Assembly: GCF_001754075.1 (NCBI RefSeq)
Contig: NZ_MIEH01000005.1
Span: 1 to 64,000, forward strand
Origin: Merdimonas faecis
Lineage (GTDB): Bacteria > Bacillota > Clostridia > Lachnospirales > Lachnospiraceae
Length of the DNA stretch: 64,000 nucleotides
Direction of reading: 5' to 3'
In this document: piece after piece, positions 1 to 8,108 of the stretch
Numbering within the stretch: position 1 is the first letter of the stretch
How the letters are laid out: every line of letters begins with the position of its first letter
Position numbers and translations under genes: made by a program
The notes under the pieces: model-generated
Seen by the model: the letters and a program-made list of their open reading frames with translations, nothing else
What the model was told of the DNA's origin: nothing
Database searches by the model: none

Positions 1-46
1 TGCAATTCGCGGAAACTCAAGCAAACAAAGCAATAGGAGGTATCCC

Positions 47-382
47 ATGAATGAAAACAGCTCTATCCAAACCATACCCAAACAAAACACTTTGCAAGAC
101 ATCCTCATAAATGATGTCCGTAGGAAAATATCCGAAGCAGCCATTGATGCAGAAAATGTATCTAAAGAAAAATATGCGGCAAAAGCAAAAATGATTGAAG
201 CCGCCACTGATATGTCCACAAAAGAAAAACTGGATGCAATGGACAAAAACTATGATCGTAGAAATCAAGAGCGTTGGCAGAATGTACTCTACTTCGCTGT
301 AGTATCTCTTAGCGCAGTCGGGCTTACTGTCGGAAGTCCTGTAGCTGTAAAGAATATCCGCAAGCACCTTACAGCTGCATAA
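47..382 (+). CDS. Small charged protein with C-terminal hydrophobic segment, unknown function
   Basis: I do not recognise this 111-residue protein. It is rich in Lys, Glu, Asp and Ala and looks helical through about residue 80. A hydrophobic stretch (about residues 80-102) follows, then a short basic tail, so a C-terminal membrane anchor is plausible. The start is well supported: AGGAGG at 35-40 lies 6 nt before the ATG. A hairpin with a T-run begins just after the stop. A long open frame on the opposite strand (17-367) has no comparable start signal and I treat it as a shadow. The gene sits at the edge of an AT-rich patch that also holds restriction genes, so it may be accessory DNA; that is inference. 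Confidence 0.6.
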   Translation: MNENSSIQTIPKQNTLQDILINDVRRKISEAAIDAENVSKEKYAAKAKMIEAATDMSTKEKLDAMDKNYDRRNQERWQNVLYFAVVSLSAVGLTVGSPVAVKNIRKHLTAA

Positions 383-390
383 CCTAAGAT

Positions 391-441
391 AAAAACGGCC
401 TCACCACTGGATAATTGACTCCGGTAGCGAGGCTGTTTTTA
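391..441. terminator. Bidirectional rho-independent terminator
   Basis: AAAACGGCCTC (392-402) pairs with GAGGCTGTTTT (429-439) with one G-T wobble. The hairpin ends in a T-run on the plus strand and, read on the minus strand, in GTTTTTATC. It lies between the plus-strand gene at 47-382 and the minus-strand 51-residue ORF, so it can end transcription from both sides. Confidence 0.75.
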
Positions 442-594
442 GTTTGTTTTACTCATTAAGGCAATGTAAAACTTTTTCTGTAAATATGCTATCAAAGGAT
501 CTTTGGGATACTCCCGAATCTTATTTACAGACTTTTCTTCTCCGTCTTTCCTTATCAATCCTGAGATTAAAAATTTCAAAGTCTTTCCATGCAC
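439..594 (-). CDS. Putative 51-residue basic protein, translationally coupled to the upstream nuclease gene
   Basis: A short open frame of 51 codons starts with GTG that shares one base with the TAG stop of the upstream ATPase/nuclease gene (TAGTG on the minus strand). This is a classic coupling arrangement; there is no strong separate ribosome site. The product is basic (many Lys), with no membrane segment and no motif I know. It ends at the bidirectional terminator, so it would be the last gene of the restriction-like operon. It could be an accessory or immunity-type factor, or simply a decayed end of a longer gene; neither can be shown from sequence alone. Confidence 0.45.
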   Translation of the reverse strand: MHGKTLKFLISGLIRKDGEEKSVNKIREYPKDPLIAYLQKKFYIALMSKTN

Positions 595-2162
595 TATTTA
601 CTTATAGACATTAATATATATTCAACCTTATCCAAAAGATAATCAGAAGGTTCTTCTCCCTTTTCTTTCATTGATAACATTGTAATTAAATCATTATCAT
701 TCAAACTGATAATTAATTTCCCACTTTCACGCAAACAGCCTAATGCTGCCTTTTTAGCATTTTGATCAAACCCTTTCCGAGATATAATAAACGCAACATT
801 CTGTAATGCTACAGGAAATAAATACTTTTCTGTATTATAAATCAAATTTTGCGAAATATAATCAGAATAATTTTTGTATTCGAACACCACAAATTTTGTA
901 TGATAAAAGGACATAAGGAATTTCCAAAATGCCGTCGTTCCTTTTAGTGAACATAATAAATCTATTTGAAACATCTCATCATTTGTTCTGTGTTGTTCCA
1001 ATACTCTATAAAATTCTGTTTCAAAAAGAATTTTTACTATTTCTGTGCAAATATGCTCAAATTTTTTATCCGCTTTTCCTAATTTCCCCGGCTTACAACT
1101 TTCTAGTATCTCCATATATTTTTTTACCAAGGAGGTCTCTTTCTCGTCTGAAACAATTTCTTTCTGCTCAATTTCTACATTTATTGGTCTCTTTGGATTC
1201 AATGCCAGAGATGAATATGGAAGGCAACCTGTTAATAAACTTATAAGTTTCTTATTTTCCTCACACAAATATATCAAATTGTTTATATCCCATACTACTA
1301 TATGGTATCGTTTATAAATTTCATTTTTGGAATCTTCATCAATTCCACATAGCAAAACAATAATAAAAGAATATTTCTTATCAGGATTTTTCTGTGTCAG
1401 AGAGTCCTTATATAACAAAATTTGTTTTATTGCATTGTCAAAATTAAATTTAGAATTGTATAAACTCCGATAAGAGTTAACTTCCATCACTACTGTTTTA
1501 TTATCCTTTTGCGCTACAATATCTGCTCGCAAATTTTTATCGTCTAATATTTTTTTCTCCTTTTTTATATCTTGATATCCATGTTTTTTTAATAGTGGGA
1601 TCAAAAATATTTCAACCAGTTGTCGTTCATTAGGATAAATATCATATCCATCATTTATAGCTTCGCGAATAGAATATACGAACAAGCATGCTGCATCACC
1701 AAACCAACCTTCTAATGATTCTGTGTTTTGTAATACCCCTAAAAATTTTACATGGCTATCAAGTAAAAAACCAAAACACTCTCCACGCTTTACAAATTGT
1801 GCCTCATCACAAATAATTAAATCGAATTGTTGTAATCTGGATTGGTTTCGCATTACATCCTGATACGTCGTAACCAATAATTTTTCTGTTGTCATTTCGC
1901 ATACATTTGATGCAACATCTAAATTACAATTTTCTCGCAAAAACACAGTTCTAATCTGGTCGCAAATAATGCGCCCTGATGTTAAAATAGCCACTGAAAG
2001 ATTATCCCCATATTCTTGCTGTAACGCCTGGACTGACGACACAATTATAGTAGTTTTTCCAAGCCCTGGCGATAAACATATTTTAGCTTTGGTCACACTT
2101 GAACGAAAAAACTTACATACTTTATTTACTGCATCTTTCTGATAAGATCTCAAATATTCCAA
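594..2162 (-). CDS. SF2-type ATPase domain fused to two restriction-endonuclease-like domains
   Basis: 522 residues. The N-terminal part resembles the first RecA domain of type I/III restriction helicases: a Q-motif-like LRSYQKDAV, Walker A SPGLGKTT (31-38), a TTYQ segment near 98-101 and DEAQ (119-122). Motif III, normally GLTATP, reads GVLQNT (142-147). The following YSIREAINDGY block matches the ResIII family, but no second RecA domain follows. Instead there is a nuclease-like segment with Asp214 and Glu227-Val-Asn, then a second with Asp401 and Glu428-Tyr-Lys430, the usual D-ExK pattern. The start is TTG at 2162, preceded by AAGAGGAG at 2174-2181. It lies downstream of mrr and is AT-rich compared with most of the window. 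Role in DNA restriction or phage defence is inferred. It may not be a working helicase. Confidence 0.72.
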   Translation of the reverse strand: MEYLRSYQKDAVNKVCKFFRSSVTKAKICLSPGLGKTTIIVSSVQALQQEYGDNLSVAILTSGRIICDQIRTVFLRENCNLDVASNVCEMTTEKLLVTTYQDVMRNQSRLQQFDLIICDEAQFVKRGECFGFLLDSHVKFLGVLQNTESLEGWFGDAACLFVYSIREAINDGYDIYPNERQLVEIFLIPLLKKHGYQDIKKEKKILDDKNLRADIVAQKDNKTVVMEVNSYRSLYNSKFNFDNAIKQILLYKDSLTQKNPDKKYSFIIVLLCGIDEDSKNEIYKRYHIVVWDINNLIYLCEENKKLISLLTGCLPYSSLALNPKRPINVEIEQKEIVSDEKETSLVKKYMEILESCKPGKLGKADKKFEHICTEIVKILFETEFYRVLEQHRTNDEMFQIDLLCSLKGTTAFWKFLMSFYHTKFVVFEYKNYSDYISQNLIYNTEKYLFPVALQNVAFIISRKGFDQNAKKAALGCLRESGKLIISLNDNDLITMLSMKEKGEEPSDYLLDKVEYILMSISK

Positions 2163-2293
2163 TTGTAAGGTAACTCCTCTTCTAGTACCAGGACATACTT
2201 GTCGTGGGCACCCATTTATAACATATTAATTGACAGCTTAGTAATATCTAGTACATTCTCAAAAATAAACTCTCGAGTATTCGTTGAAACACC

Positions 2294-3208
2294 CTATTCC
2301 CCCTGGTATTCTTCGAACAAATCCATGTCTAATGTCTTGACTGAAAAAGTCTTCTTTGTACTTACTCCAAAATCATGCTCTATCATGTTATATGCAAGTT
2401 TTTCGCCATCCATCAAAATAATATGCTGCCCCTTAGCATATTCAATTGCCTGTTTCGTAAATTTAGACGTTGTAACAAATAAACCTTTTCCTCCTTTTCC
2501 GGCAATAGCTCCAACAAATGCCTGCACTTCTGGTCGCCCTACAGAATGATCAAGCCCCCAATGCTTGATCTGCACATAAATCAAACCAAATCCCAATTTA
2601 TCTTCCATGATAATACCATCAATACCTTCATCATTGGTTCTTGGTGTTGTGCTATATGCATTTTCAAATGTCCCATATCCCATTTTTGCCATAAGATCAA
2701 GTACCATTTTTTCAAATACAGTCGGAGATAATTTCATGACTTCAGTTAAAACATCATCCGCCAAACTTTGATTAATTTTTTTGAAAGCAGCTTCAAAAAC
2801 ATCATCCGGGGTATCTGTTTCCTGCACTTCCGTATCTTTTTGATCGCTTTGTTTATTTTCTTCCGTTTTTCCTATAAATTCTCTAAAAGAATCATAGCGA
2901 AGCAAATACTTCAAATCAATTACATCTGGAGCATCACGCACAACCTTCATCCCTTCCTCTGTAATCCGAAACACAGCTCTAGCAGGACTATCAATCAAGC
3001 CTGCCTTTTTCAAATATGTTCTTGCCCATCCGATGCGATTTGATAAATAAGTCTGCGTTCCACTTGGCACTAATGCGGAAACTTCTTCTTCAGTCAACTG
3101 AAAATAATTTATTATGTATACTTTTAGCTCTTTCATTGTATGCGTTTGTCCATCTGAAAGACATTCCAAAATTGGTTTATGCATTTTATAATATTGCGGT
3201 ACTGTCAT
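2294..3208 (-). CDS. mrr: Mrr-like type IV restriction endonuclease
   Basis: 304 residues with the two-part layout of Mrr proteins. Residues 1-100 form a winged-helix-like N-terminal domain (Mrr_N). After a polar linker (about 115-135) comes the catalytic Mrr domain with Asp197 in GIDGII and Gln213-x-Lys215 in YVQIKHW, the QxK variant of the PD-(D/E)xK site typical of Mrr, followed by a conserved GKGLFVTTSKFT block. Mrr enzymes cut modified DNA. The start ATG is preceded by GAGGAG. The next gene in the same direction, 131 nt away, is a second nuclease protein, suggesting a two- or three-gene restriction module. Codon use is AT-rich, consistent with horizontal gain. Confidence 0.88.
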   Translation of the reverse strand: MTVPQYYKMHKPILECLSDGQTHTMKELKVYIINYFQLTEEEVSALVPSGTQTYLSNRIGWARTYLKKAGLIDSPARAVFRITEEGMKVVRDAPDVIDLKYLLRYDSFREFIGKTEENKQSDQKDTEVQETDTPDDVFEAAFKKINQSLADDVLTEVMKLSPTVFEKMVLDLMAKMGYGTFENAYSTTPRTNDEGIDGIIMEDKLGFGLIYVQIKHWGLDHSVGRPEVQAFVGAIAGKGGKGLFVTTSKFTKQAIEYAKGQHIILMDGEKLAYNMIEHDFGVSTKKTFSVKTLDMDLFEEYQGE

Positions 3209-3555
3209 ATTTTTTCTCCTCTATATTCCATAATCATAATGTAAATAAGTCCTAATTTATTCACCCACTAAAATGTTTGATACCACTCATCAATTTGCAT
3301 TAATTATACTATTTTAACAGAACATTTACTACACTATTTCTACAAAAAGGCACATTTTGACACTCTCAGGCAAGAAGATAAACCACAAATCTTTACAAAA
3401 CAAAGCTCTAAAAGTTCAAATAATACATTCCCCCACATACACTAAGCATCGTCCCCGATTCCGCACCCTCTTCCCCCCCACATCCCCACTAGCCTTTTCC
3501 CCCGTTATGCGCTATGATGATATCAGCTAAATCTTCCAGGAAAGGACTGAATACT
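3209..3555. other. Gene-free stretch between mrr and the 2-hydroxyacid dehydrogenase
   Basis: Both flanking genes read outward. On the minus strand TATAAT at 3303-3308 is a likely -10 for mrr, without a clear -35. On the plus strand TATGAT at 3513-3518 is a possible -10 for the dehydrogenase. Bases about 3428-3506 are strikingly rich in C and poor in G. I see no RNA gene and no convincing small ORF. Confidence 0.4.
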
Positions 3556-4461
3556 ATGAGCAAAAAAGTTGTCGTTATCGGCCTCGGCCATCTGGGCGCT
3601 CACGTCTCTCAGATGCTGGCCCTTCGGGGAATCGCCGACGAGATTGTCGGCATCGACTATAACAAGAGAAAGGAATGGGGCGAGATCCAAGACCTCTCGG
3701 ATATGCTTCCCTATCTGGGCACACAGACTAAGATCCGAAGCGGTAACTATGAGGATCTTGCAGACGCAGACATCGCGGTTCTGACCGCCTGTGGAAAGAT
3801 CTGCGATGAAGACCGGCTCCAGGAGCTCTCCGGATCCATCGCAGTGATCGACCAGATCCTGCCCGAGGTGCAGAAAAATCATTTCCACGGGACGATGATC
3901 GTACTAACCAATCCCTGTGACCTGATCGCATATTATGTCAACCAGAAGATCAATGCGGACGTGATCGGTACAGGAACCGCCCTCGACTCCGCAAGACTCC
4001 GGAGCCGCGTGGCCGCCGCGCTGAATCTTGCACCCTCTGATATCCAGGGATACTGTATCGGCGAACACGGCGACAGCCAGACCATCCTCTGGTCGCAGAC
4101 CCGGGCAGGCGGCGTCCTTGCGGACAATCTTTTAACCCCAGAGCAGATGCGCCAGATCGAACAGGACACCATCTCCGCAGGATGTGAGATCGCCCTTCAC
4201 AAGGGAAGTACAGAATTTGGGATCGGCATGGCTGCCTGCGAGATCATCCAGGCCATCTTAGGCGACGAGCACCGGATCCTTCCCTGCTCGGTGGATCCCA
4301 AAGGCGCCTACGGACAGAGCGGCCTGTTTACCAGTGTTCCCTGCATCATCTCCAGAGAAGGCGCCGTTCCGCTGAAGGAATTGGATCTGACTTCCGATGA
4401 GATGGCAAAGTTTACGGCAAGCTGCGACATGTTAAAAGACATGATCCAAAAGATGTCTTAA
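3556..4461 (+). CDS. L-2-hydroxyacid dehydrogenase (L-2-hydroxyisocaproate / L-lactate dehydrogenase family)
   Basis: 301 residues. NAD-dependent oxidoreductase of the lactate/malate dehydrogenase family: Rossmann motif VIGLGHLGAHV at the N-terminus, LTNPCDLIA, GTGTALDSARLR, and the catalytic-His motif GEHGDSQ. The active-site loop (GKICDEDRL) does not match the usual lactate dehydrogenase loop, and the overall pattern is nearer to L-2-hydroxyisocaproate dehydrogenases, which reduce branched 2-oxoacids. Substrate is therefore uncertain. The start at 3556 was chosen over an in-frame ATG at 3514 because AGGAAAGGA (3538-3546) sits in front of it and the family begins here. The stop overlaps the stop of the convergent acetyltransferase by 4 nt. 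Confidence 0.85.
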   Translation: MSKKVVVIGLGHLGAHVSQMLALRGIADEIVGIDYNKRKEWGEIQDLSDMLPYLGTQTKIRSGNYEDLADADIAVLTACGKICDEDRLQELSGSIAVIDQILPEVQKNHFHGTMIVLTNPCDLIAYYVNQKINADVIGTGTALDSARLRSRVAAALNLAPSDIQGYCIGEHGDSQTILWSQTRAGGVLADNLLTPEQMRQIEQDTISAGCEIALHKGSTEFGIGMAACEIIQAILGDEHRILPCSVDPKGAYGQSGLFTSVPCIISREGAVPLKELDLTSDEMAKFTASCDMLKDMIQKMS

Positions 4462-4904
4462 TCCAGGGGCAGCCGATAGGTGACAAAAGTCTCCATCGGC
4501 TGTCCTCCGTTATTTTGGTAAAATTTCATAGAAGGCGTGTTCCAGTCCAGGCACAGCCATTCCATCCTGCCTCCGCCCATTCGTCTGGTTTCTTTTTTCA
4601 GTTCTTCAAACAAGGCCTTCCCATATCCTTTTCCTCTGTATTCTTCCAGCACGATCAGTGCGTCGATAAAGATACCGGAACGCCCCAGATATCCCGAAAA
4701 ATTCCGGAAGAACAAGGCGCAGCCCACTTCCCGGCCTTCTGCTATGACAAACAGCGCCCGCGCTCCGTTCTCCCTTCCAAGCTCTTCTGCCAGCATCGAG
4801 GCCGTCGAGACCAGATGCTCTTCCGCCTTCTCATATTCCGACAGTCTCTTTAAAAATTCCAGCACCAGGCCGGCATCTTTTTCTTCTGCATAACGAAACG
4901 TCAT
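4458..4904 (-). CDS. GNAT N-acetyltransferase (diamine/thialysine acetyltransferase-like)
   Basis: 148 residues. The GNAT acetyl-CoA loop is visible as EEYRGKGYGKALFEEL, preceded by a beta-strand block NFSGYLGRSGIFIDAL that resembles spermidine/spermine N1-acetyltransferase-type enzymes, and followed by DWNTPSMKFYQNNGG. A polyamine- or diamine-like substrate is possible but not proven. The start at 4904 has GGAGGAAAAGAAA directly before the ATG; the longer frame to 4943 lacks such a signal. The 3' end overlaps the convergent hydroxyacid dehydrogenase by 4 nt. Confidence 0.8.
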   Translation of the reverse strand: MTFRYAEEKDAGLVLEFLKRLSEYEKAEEHLVSTASMLAEELGRENGARALFVIAEGREVGCALFFRNFSGYLGRSGIFIDALIVLEEYRGKGYGKALFEELKKETRRMGGGRMEWLCLDWNTPSMKFYQNNGGQPMETFVTYRLPLD

Positions 4905-5025
4905 TTTCTTTTCCTCCTGTTTTTGATATCTCCACATTAACAAATTTCATCTATATTGGCAATTAATTATCTGAATTCTCTTTATTATCGTTAAATATTT
5001 AATATATTTGTTATTTTTTATTCTG

Positions 5026-5054
5026 TTGTATTTACTATTTTGTTATGATAAAAT
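5026..5054 (+). promoter_or_regulatory. Sigma-A type promoter for the alcohol dehydrogenase
   Basis: TTGTAT (5026-5031), 17-nt spacer, TAAAAT (5049-5054), about 50 nt before the start codon in a very AT-rich region. Confidence 0.6.
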
Positions 5055-5104
5055 AAGTAAAAAATATATTTTGATTATCATTTTCAAAGAAGGGAGAGAT
5101 GCTA

Positions 5105-6163
5105 ATGAAAGGTTACGCAATGTTAAAGATCGGTGAATCTGGCTGGATTGAAAAGCCAAAACCGGAATTCGGTCCTCTGGACGCCATCTGTAAACCACTG
5201 GCTGTCGCAATCTGTACCTCCGACGTCCATACCCTGTGGGAGGGAGCCATCGGCGAGCGCCACAACATGATCCTGGGACACGAGTGCTGTGCCGAGGTTG
5301 TGGAAGTTGGTTCTCTGGTCAAAGACTTTAAGCCGGGAGACCGTGTACTGGTACCGGCTATCACACCAGACTGGAACTCCCTGGAAGCACAGGCCGGATA
5401 TTCCATGCACTCCGGCGGCATGCTGGCAGGCTGGAAATTCTCCAACTTTAAGGACGGCGTATTCTCCGAATATTTCCATGTCAACGACGCAGACGGAAAC
5501 CTGGCGCTGCTCCCCGAAAATATTACTCCTGTGGACGCATGCATGCTTTCCGACATGGTTCCTACGGGATTTCACGGCGTAGAGCTTGCTGACGTACAGT
5601 TCGGCGACACTGTGCTGGTGATCGGAATCGGCCCGGTTGGCCTGATGGCTGTAGCCGGAGCAAACTTACGCGGAGCCTCCAGGATCATCGCAGTGGGCAC
5701 CCGTCCGGCCTGCGTAGAGGCAGCGAAGGGATATGGAGCCGTAGACTTCATCAGCTATAAATATGGAACCATCGAGGACCAGGTTCTTGCTATGACCGAT
5801 GGAAAAGGCGTGGATAAGGTAGTGGTAGCCGGAGGCGGCTGCGAGACCTTTGAATCCGCTGTCAAAGCGCTGAAGCCCGGCGGCAAGATCGGCAATGTCA
5901 ACTACCTGGGAAGCGGAACCTACGTCAACATCCCGCGGGCAGAATGGGGCGTTGGCATGGGCCACAAACAGATCAGCGGCGGCCTGATGCCCGGCGGACG
6001 TCTGCGCATGGAAAAGCTTGGTTCCCTGGTATCCGCAGGCAGGTTAGACGTTCATCCTCTGGTGTCCCACGTGTTTAACGGCTGGGATCACCTGGAAGAA
6101 GCTTTATTTATGATGAGAGACAAACCAAAGGATCTGATCAAACCAGTGGTAAATCTGGAATAA
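5105..6163 (+). CDS. adh: NADP-dependent secondary alcohol dehydrogenase, zinc type
   Basis: 352 residues, very close in layout to the Thermoanaerobacter brockii / Clostridium beijerinckii isopropanol dehydrogenases. These interconvert secondary alcohols and ketones with NADP(H) and work as tetramers. The catalytic zinc ligands Cys37, His59-Glu60 and the Asp of the DMVPTG block (about residue 150) are all present. The nucleotide-binding segment is GIGPVGLMAVAG, and VGTRP replaces the VGSRP that reads the NADP phosphate. The family also keeps the GERHNMILGHE and TPDW motifs and ends KPKDLIKPVV. The start at 5105 has AAGGGAG about 9 nt upstream; an ATG at 5099 is too close to that site. The CobW-type gene follows after 21 nt, probably in the same transcript. 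Confidence 0.95.
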   Translation: MKGYAMLKIGESGWIEKPKPEFGPLDAICKPLAVAICTSDVHTLWEGAIGERHNMILGHECCAEVVEVGSLVKDFKPGDRVLVPAITPDWNSLEAQAGYSMHSGGMLAGWKFSNFKDGVFSEYFHVNDADGNLALLPENITPVDACMLSDMVPTGFHGVELADVQFGDTVLVIGIGPVGLMAVAGANLRGASRIIAVGTRPACVEAAKGYGAVDFISYKYGTIEDQVLAMTDGKGVDKVVVAGGGCETFESAVKALKPGGKIGNVNYLGSGTYVNIPRAEWGVGMGHKQISGGLMPGGRLRMEKLGSLVSAGRLDVHPLVSHVFNGWDHLEEALFMMRDKPKDLIKPVVNLE

Positions 6164-6184
6164 CAGGTAAAGAGAGGGCTCCCG

Positions 6185-7159
6185 ATGAAAATATTGATTA
6201 TCTCCGGTTTCCTGGGTGCAGGAAAAACCACTTTTATTAAAGAAATGTCCCGGAAAATGCAGCGGGATTTTGTGGTCATGGAAAATGAATACGGTGAGAC
6301 CAACATGGACAGCGCCTTCCTGAAAGGGCAGGAAAACTTAAATATCTGGGAATTGACAGAAGGTTGTATCTGCTGTTCCACAAAGTCGGACTTCGCCTCT
6401 TCCATCCTGACCATAGCTAACACCCTGGACCCGGAATATCTGATCGTGGAGCCCACCGGCGTAGGCGTTCTTAGCAACGTCATCCGCAATATTCAGCAGA
6501 TTGAATATGAACGGATCACATTATTGAGTCCGATCACTATTGTGGATGCAGACTGCTTCCACCGCTGCATGAACGACTACCCGGATATCTATATGGACCA
6601 GCTGCGGTCCGCAGGCACCATCGTCATCTCGAAACGCAGCTTTATTTCCAGGGAAGAAGAAAACCAGTTTGTAAGCCAGCTGAAAGATCTGGCTCCCGGC
6701 GTGAAAGTTCAGGCAGAGCATTATTCACATCAGGACATATCCTGGTGGAAGGGCCTCCTGGAAAGGGATCTGAAAGGAAATGTACTGGAAGCCGCAGATC
6801 AGACCGCGCCGGATCTGGAAACCTTCGCACTAAAGGATACCTCCTTCTCCGGCGGCACAGATCTTCTGTGCTTTCTGGAGGATCTGGTCCGCGGAGAATT
6901 TGGCAGTATCTGCCGCGCAAAAGGAATCGTAAATTCCGACTGTCTTGCAGTCCGCTTTGACGTAGTCGATACCGCCTACAGCATCACAGGTTTTGACGGC
7001 GAGGACACTTCTCAAGGCGTGTTTATCGGCAGAAATATAAAAAGGAATACACTGCGGAAGCGTCTGCTCCCACAGTATATTCCCGGTTCTTCCTTACGTC
7101 TTCCCAAACGCGGCACAGACAGGCTCTCTACTGCCCGGCCAGCGAATACACCCACATAG
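6185..7159 (+). CDS. CobW/G3E-family GTPase (COG0523-like metallochaperone)
   Basis: 324 residues. Walker A SGFLGAGKTTF (7-17), the Switch-like ENEYGETNMD, and the family's metal-binding CxCC as Cys61-x-Cys63-Cys64 in EGCICCSTK, followed by VEPTGVG. The GTP base-recognition motif, usually NKxD, is weak here (ISKRSF). Family members use GTP to load zinc, cobalt or nickel into client proteins. It lies 21 nt behind a zinc alcohol dehydrogenase gene and is probably co-transcribed, so helping to metallate that enzyme is a reasonable but unproven idea. The 3' end overlaps the convergent C39-like gene by 32 nt, and the last ~20 residues (basic and Pro-rich) may be extra sequence. Confidence 0.85.
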   Translation: MKILIISGFLGAGKTTFIKEMSRKMQRDFVVMENEYGETNMDSAFLKGQENLNIWELTEGCICCSTKSDFASSILTIANTLDPEYLIVEPTGVGVLSNVIRNIQQIEYERITLLSPITIVDADCFHRCMNDYPDIYMDQLRSAGTIVISKRSFISREEENQFVSQLKDLAPGVKVQAEHYSHQDISWWKGLLERDLKGNVLEAADQTAPDLETFALKDTSFSGGTDLLCFLEDLVRGEFGSICRAKGIVNSDCLAVRFDVVDTAYSITGFDGEDTSQGVFIGRNIKRNTLRKRLLPQYIPGSSLRLPKRGTDRLSTARPANTPT

Positions 7160-8009
7160 CTTTGATCTGGCCCTGGATCTCGGCGTAGCTCCAGGTACGC
7201 GCGCTGTTTTCTTCACTAAACGGATCATTGATCCTGATCTGGCCGTTTTCATAGCCGGTCATGACAATAAAGTGACCGTTCTGGGTAAAATATCCCGGCC
7301 CCATGCTGCAGATCACCGGATGTCCGGCCGAAAGCTCTGCCGCCAACTGCTGCTCTGTCAGGAAACCACTGTAACAGGACAGCCCCCAATTGGCTCCGGC
7401 CTCCTGCATGAACGCCCAATAGGTATTGTTCTCTTCATCCACATAGCTGTTTTCTGTCCCGTAAGCCGCCACCTTGGCCGGTGTGATCGTCGGATCATGG
7501 TTAAGCCCGGCGGCCACCATGGCCATACATGTGGGCCCGCAGCCACTGACTGCCACCACGCTGGTTCCATATGGCGCATAGCCCCAGCGTTCATCCCACT
7601 GGATCAGCAGCGGGATCTGTCCTTCTACATAATCATCTCCGATATCTTCTGCATAGATCTGTCCCTGCTTTTCTCCATAGGCCTCCACATAATCCACCGT
7701 GGCCGGATTCTTGTCCAGAAGCTCTATAACGCCCTTGGGATATCCCTGAACAGTCGCCTGGATCCTCACCTGCTCCAGATGCTCCTCCGGGGTCTCCACC
7801 GAAAGCCCCGCCTCCTGCCTTGCCTGATCCCACAGTTCTTTCTGCTGTTTCGTTTGTGTGATGGCCACTGCTTCTTTTTCCTGATTCCCGCCGAGAAAAT
7901 GATAGCCCAGAATTCCGATGCACAAAACCAACGCCAGTCCGATCATGGCCCAATATCGCCGCACTTGCTGTTTTCTTTTGGATGGATTCTTCTGTCCTGT
8001 CAATGTCAT
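7128..8009 (-). CDS. Membrane-anchored C39-like cysteine peptidase family protein
   Basis: 293 residues. A basic N-terminus is followed by one membrane segment (about 20-40), so the rest should face outside. After a helical region comes a papain-like Peptidase_C39_2 domain: catalytic Cys157 in SGCGPTCMAM, His246 in NGHFIVMTGY and Asp262 in INDPF. The domain opens with IPLLIQWDERWGYAPYG, typical of these surface proteins. Substrate unknown; cell-wall peptides or secreted proteins are options. The start has AAGGGAAGGG upstream. It overlaps the convergent CobW gene by 32 nt. Confidence 0.85.
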   Translation of the reverse strand: MTLTGQKNPSKRKQQVRRYWAMIGLALVLCIGILGYHFLGGNQEKEAVAITQTKQQKELWDQARQEAGLSVETPEEHLEQVRIQATVQGYPKGVIELLDKNPATVDYVEAYGEKQGQIYAEDIGDDYVEGQIPLLIQWDERWGYAPYGTSVVAVSGCGPTCMAMVAAGLNHDPTITPAKVAAYGTENSYVDEENNTYWAFMQEAGANWGLSCYSGFLTEQQLAAELSAGHPVICSMGPGYFTQNGHFIVMTGYENGQIRINDPFSEENSARTWSYAEIQGQIKAMWVYSLAGQ

Positions 8010-8108
8010 CTGCCGCTCACCCTTCCCTTTTCTGGCGTATTTCTATAGTATCATTGTATAACCGTGCACGTTTCAACACGTTCTTCGATGTCCAAACTCA
8101 ATTTACTT

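Noticed and set aside
17-367. Minus-strand open frame of 116 codons
   Set aside because: Lies opposite a gene with a strong ribosome site and terminator; its product is Cys/Phe-rich without a start signal.
2199-2549. 116-codon plus-strand frame
   Set aside because: Runs opposite the mrr end and the mrr-nuclease gap; no start signal or motif.
5099-5104. Earlier ATG for the alcohol dehydrogenase
   Set aside because: Too close to the ribosome site and two residues longer than the conserved family start.
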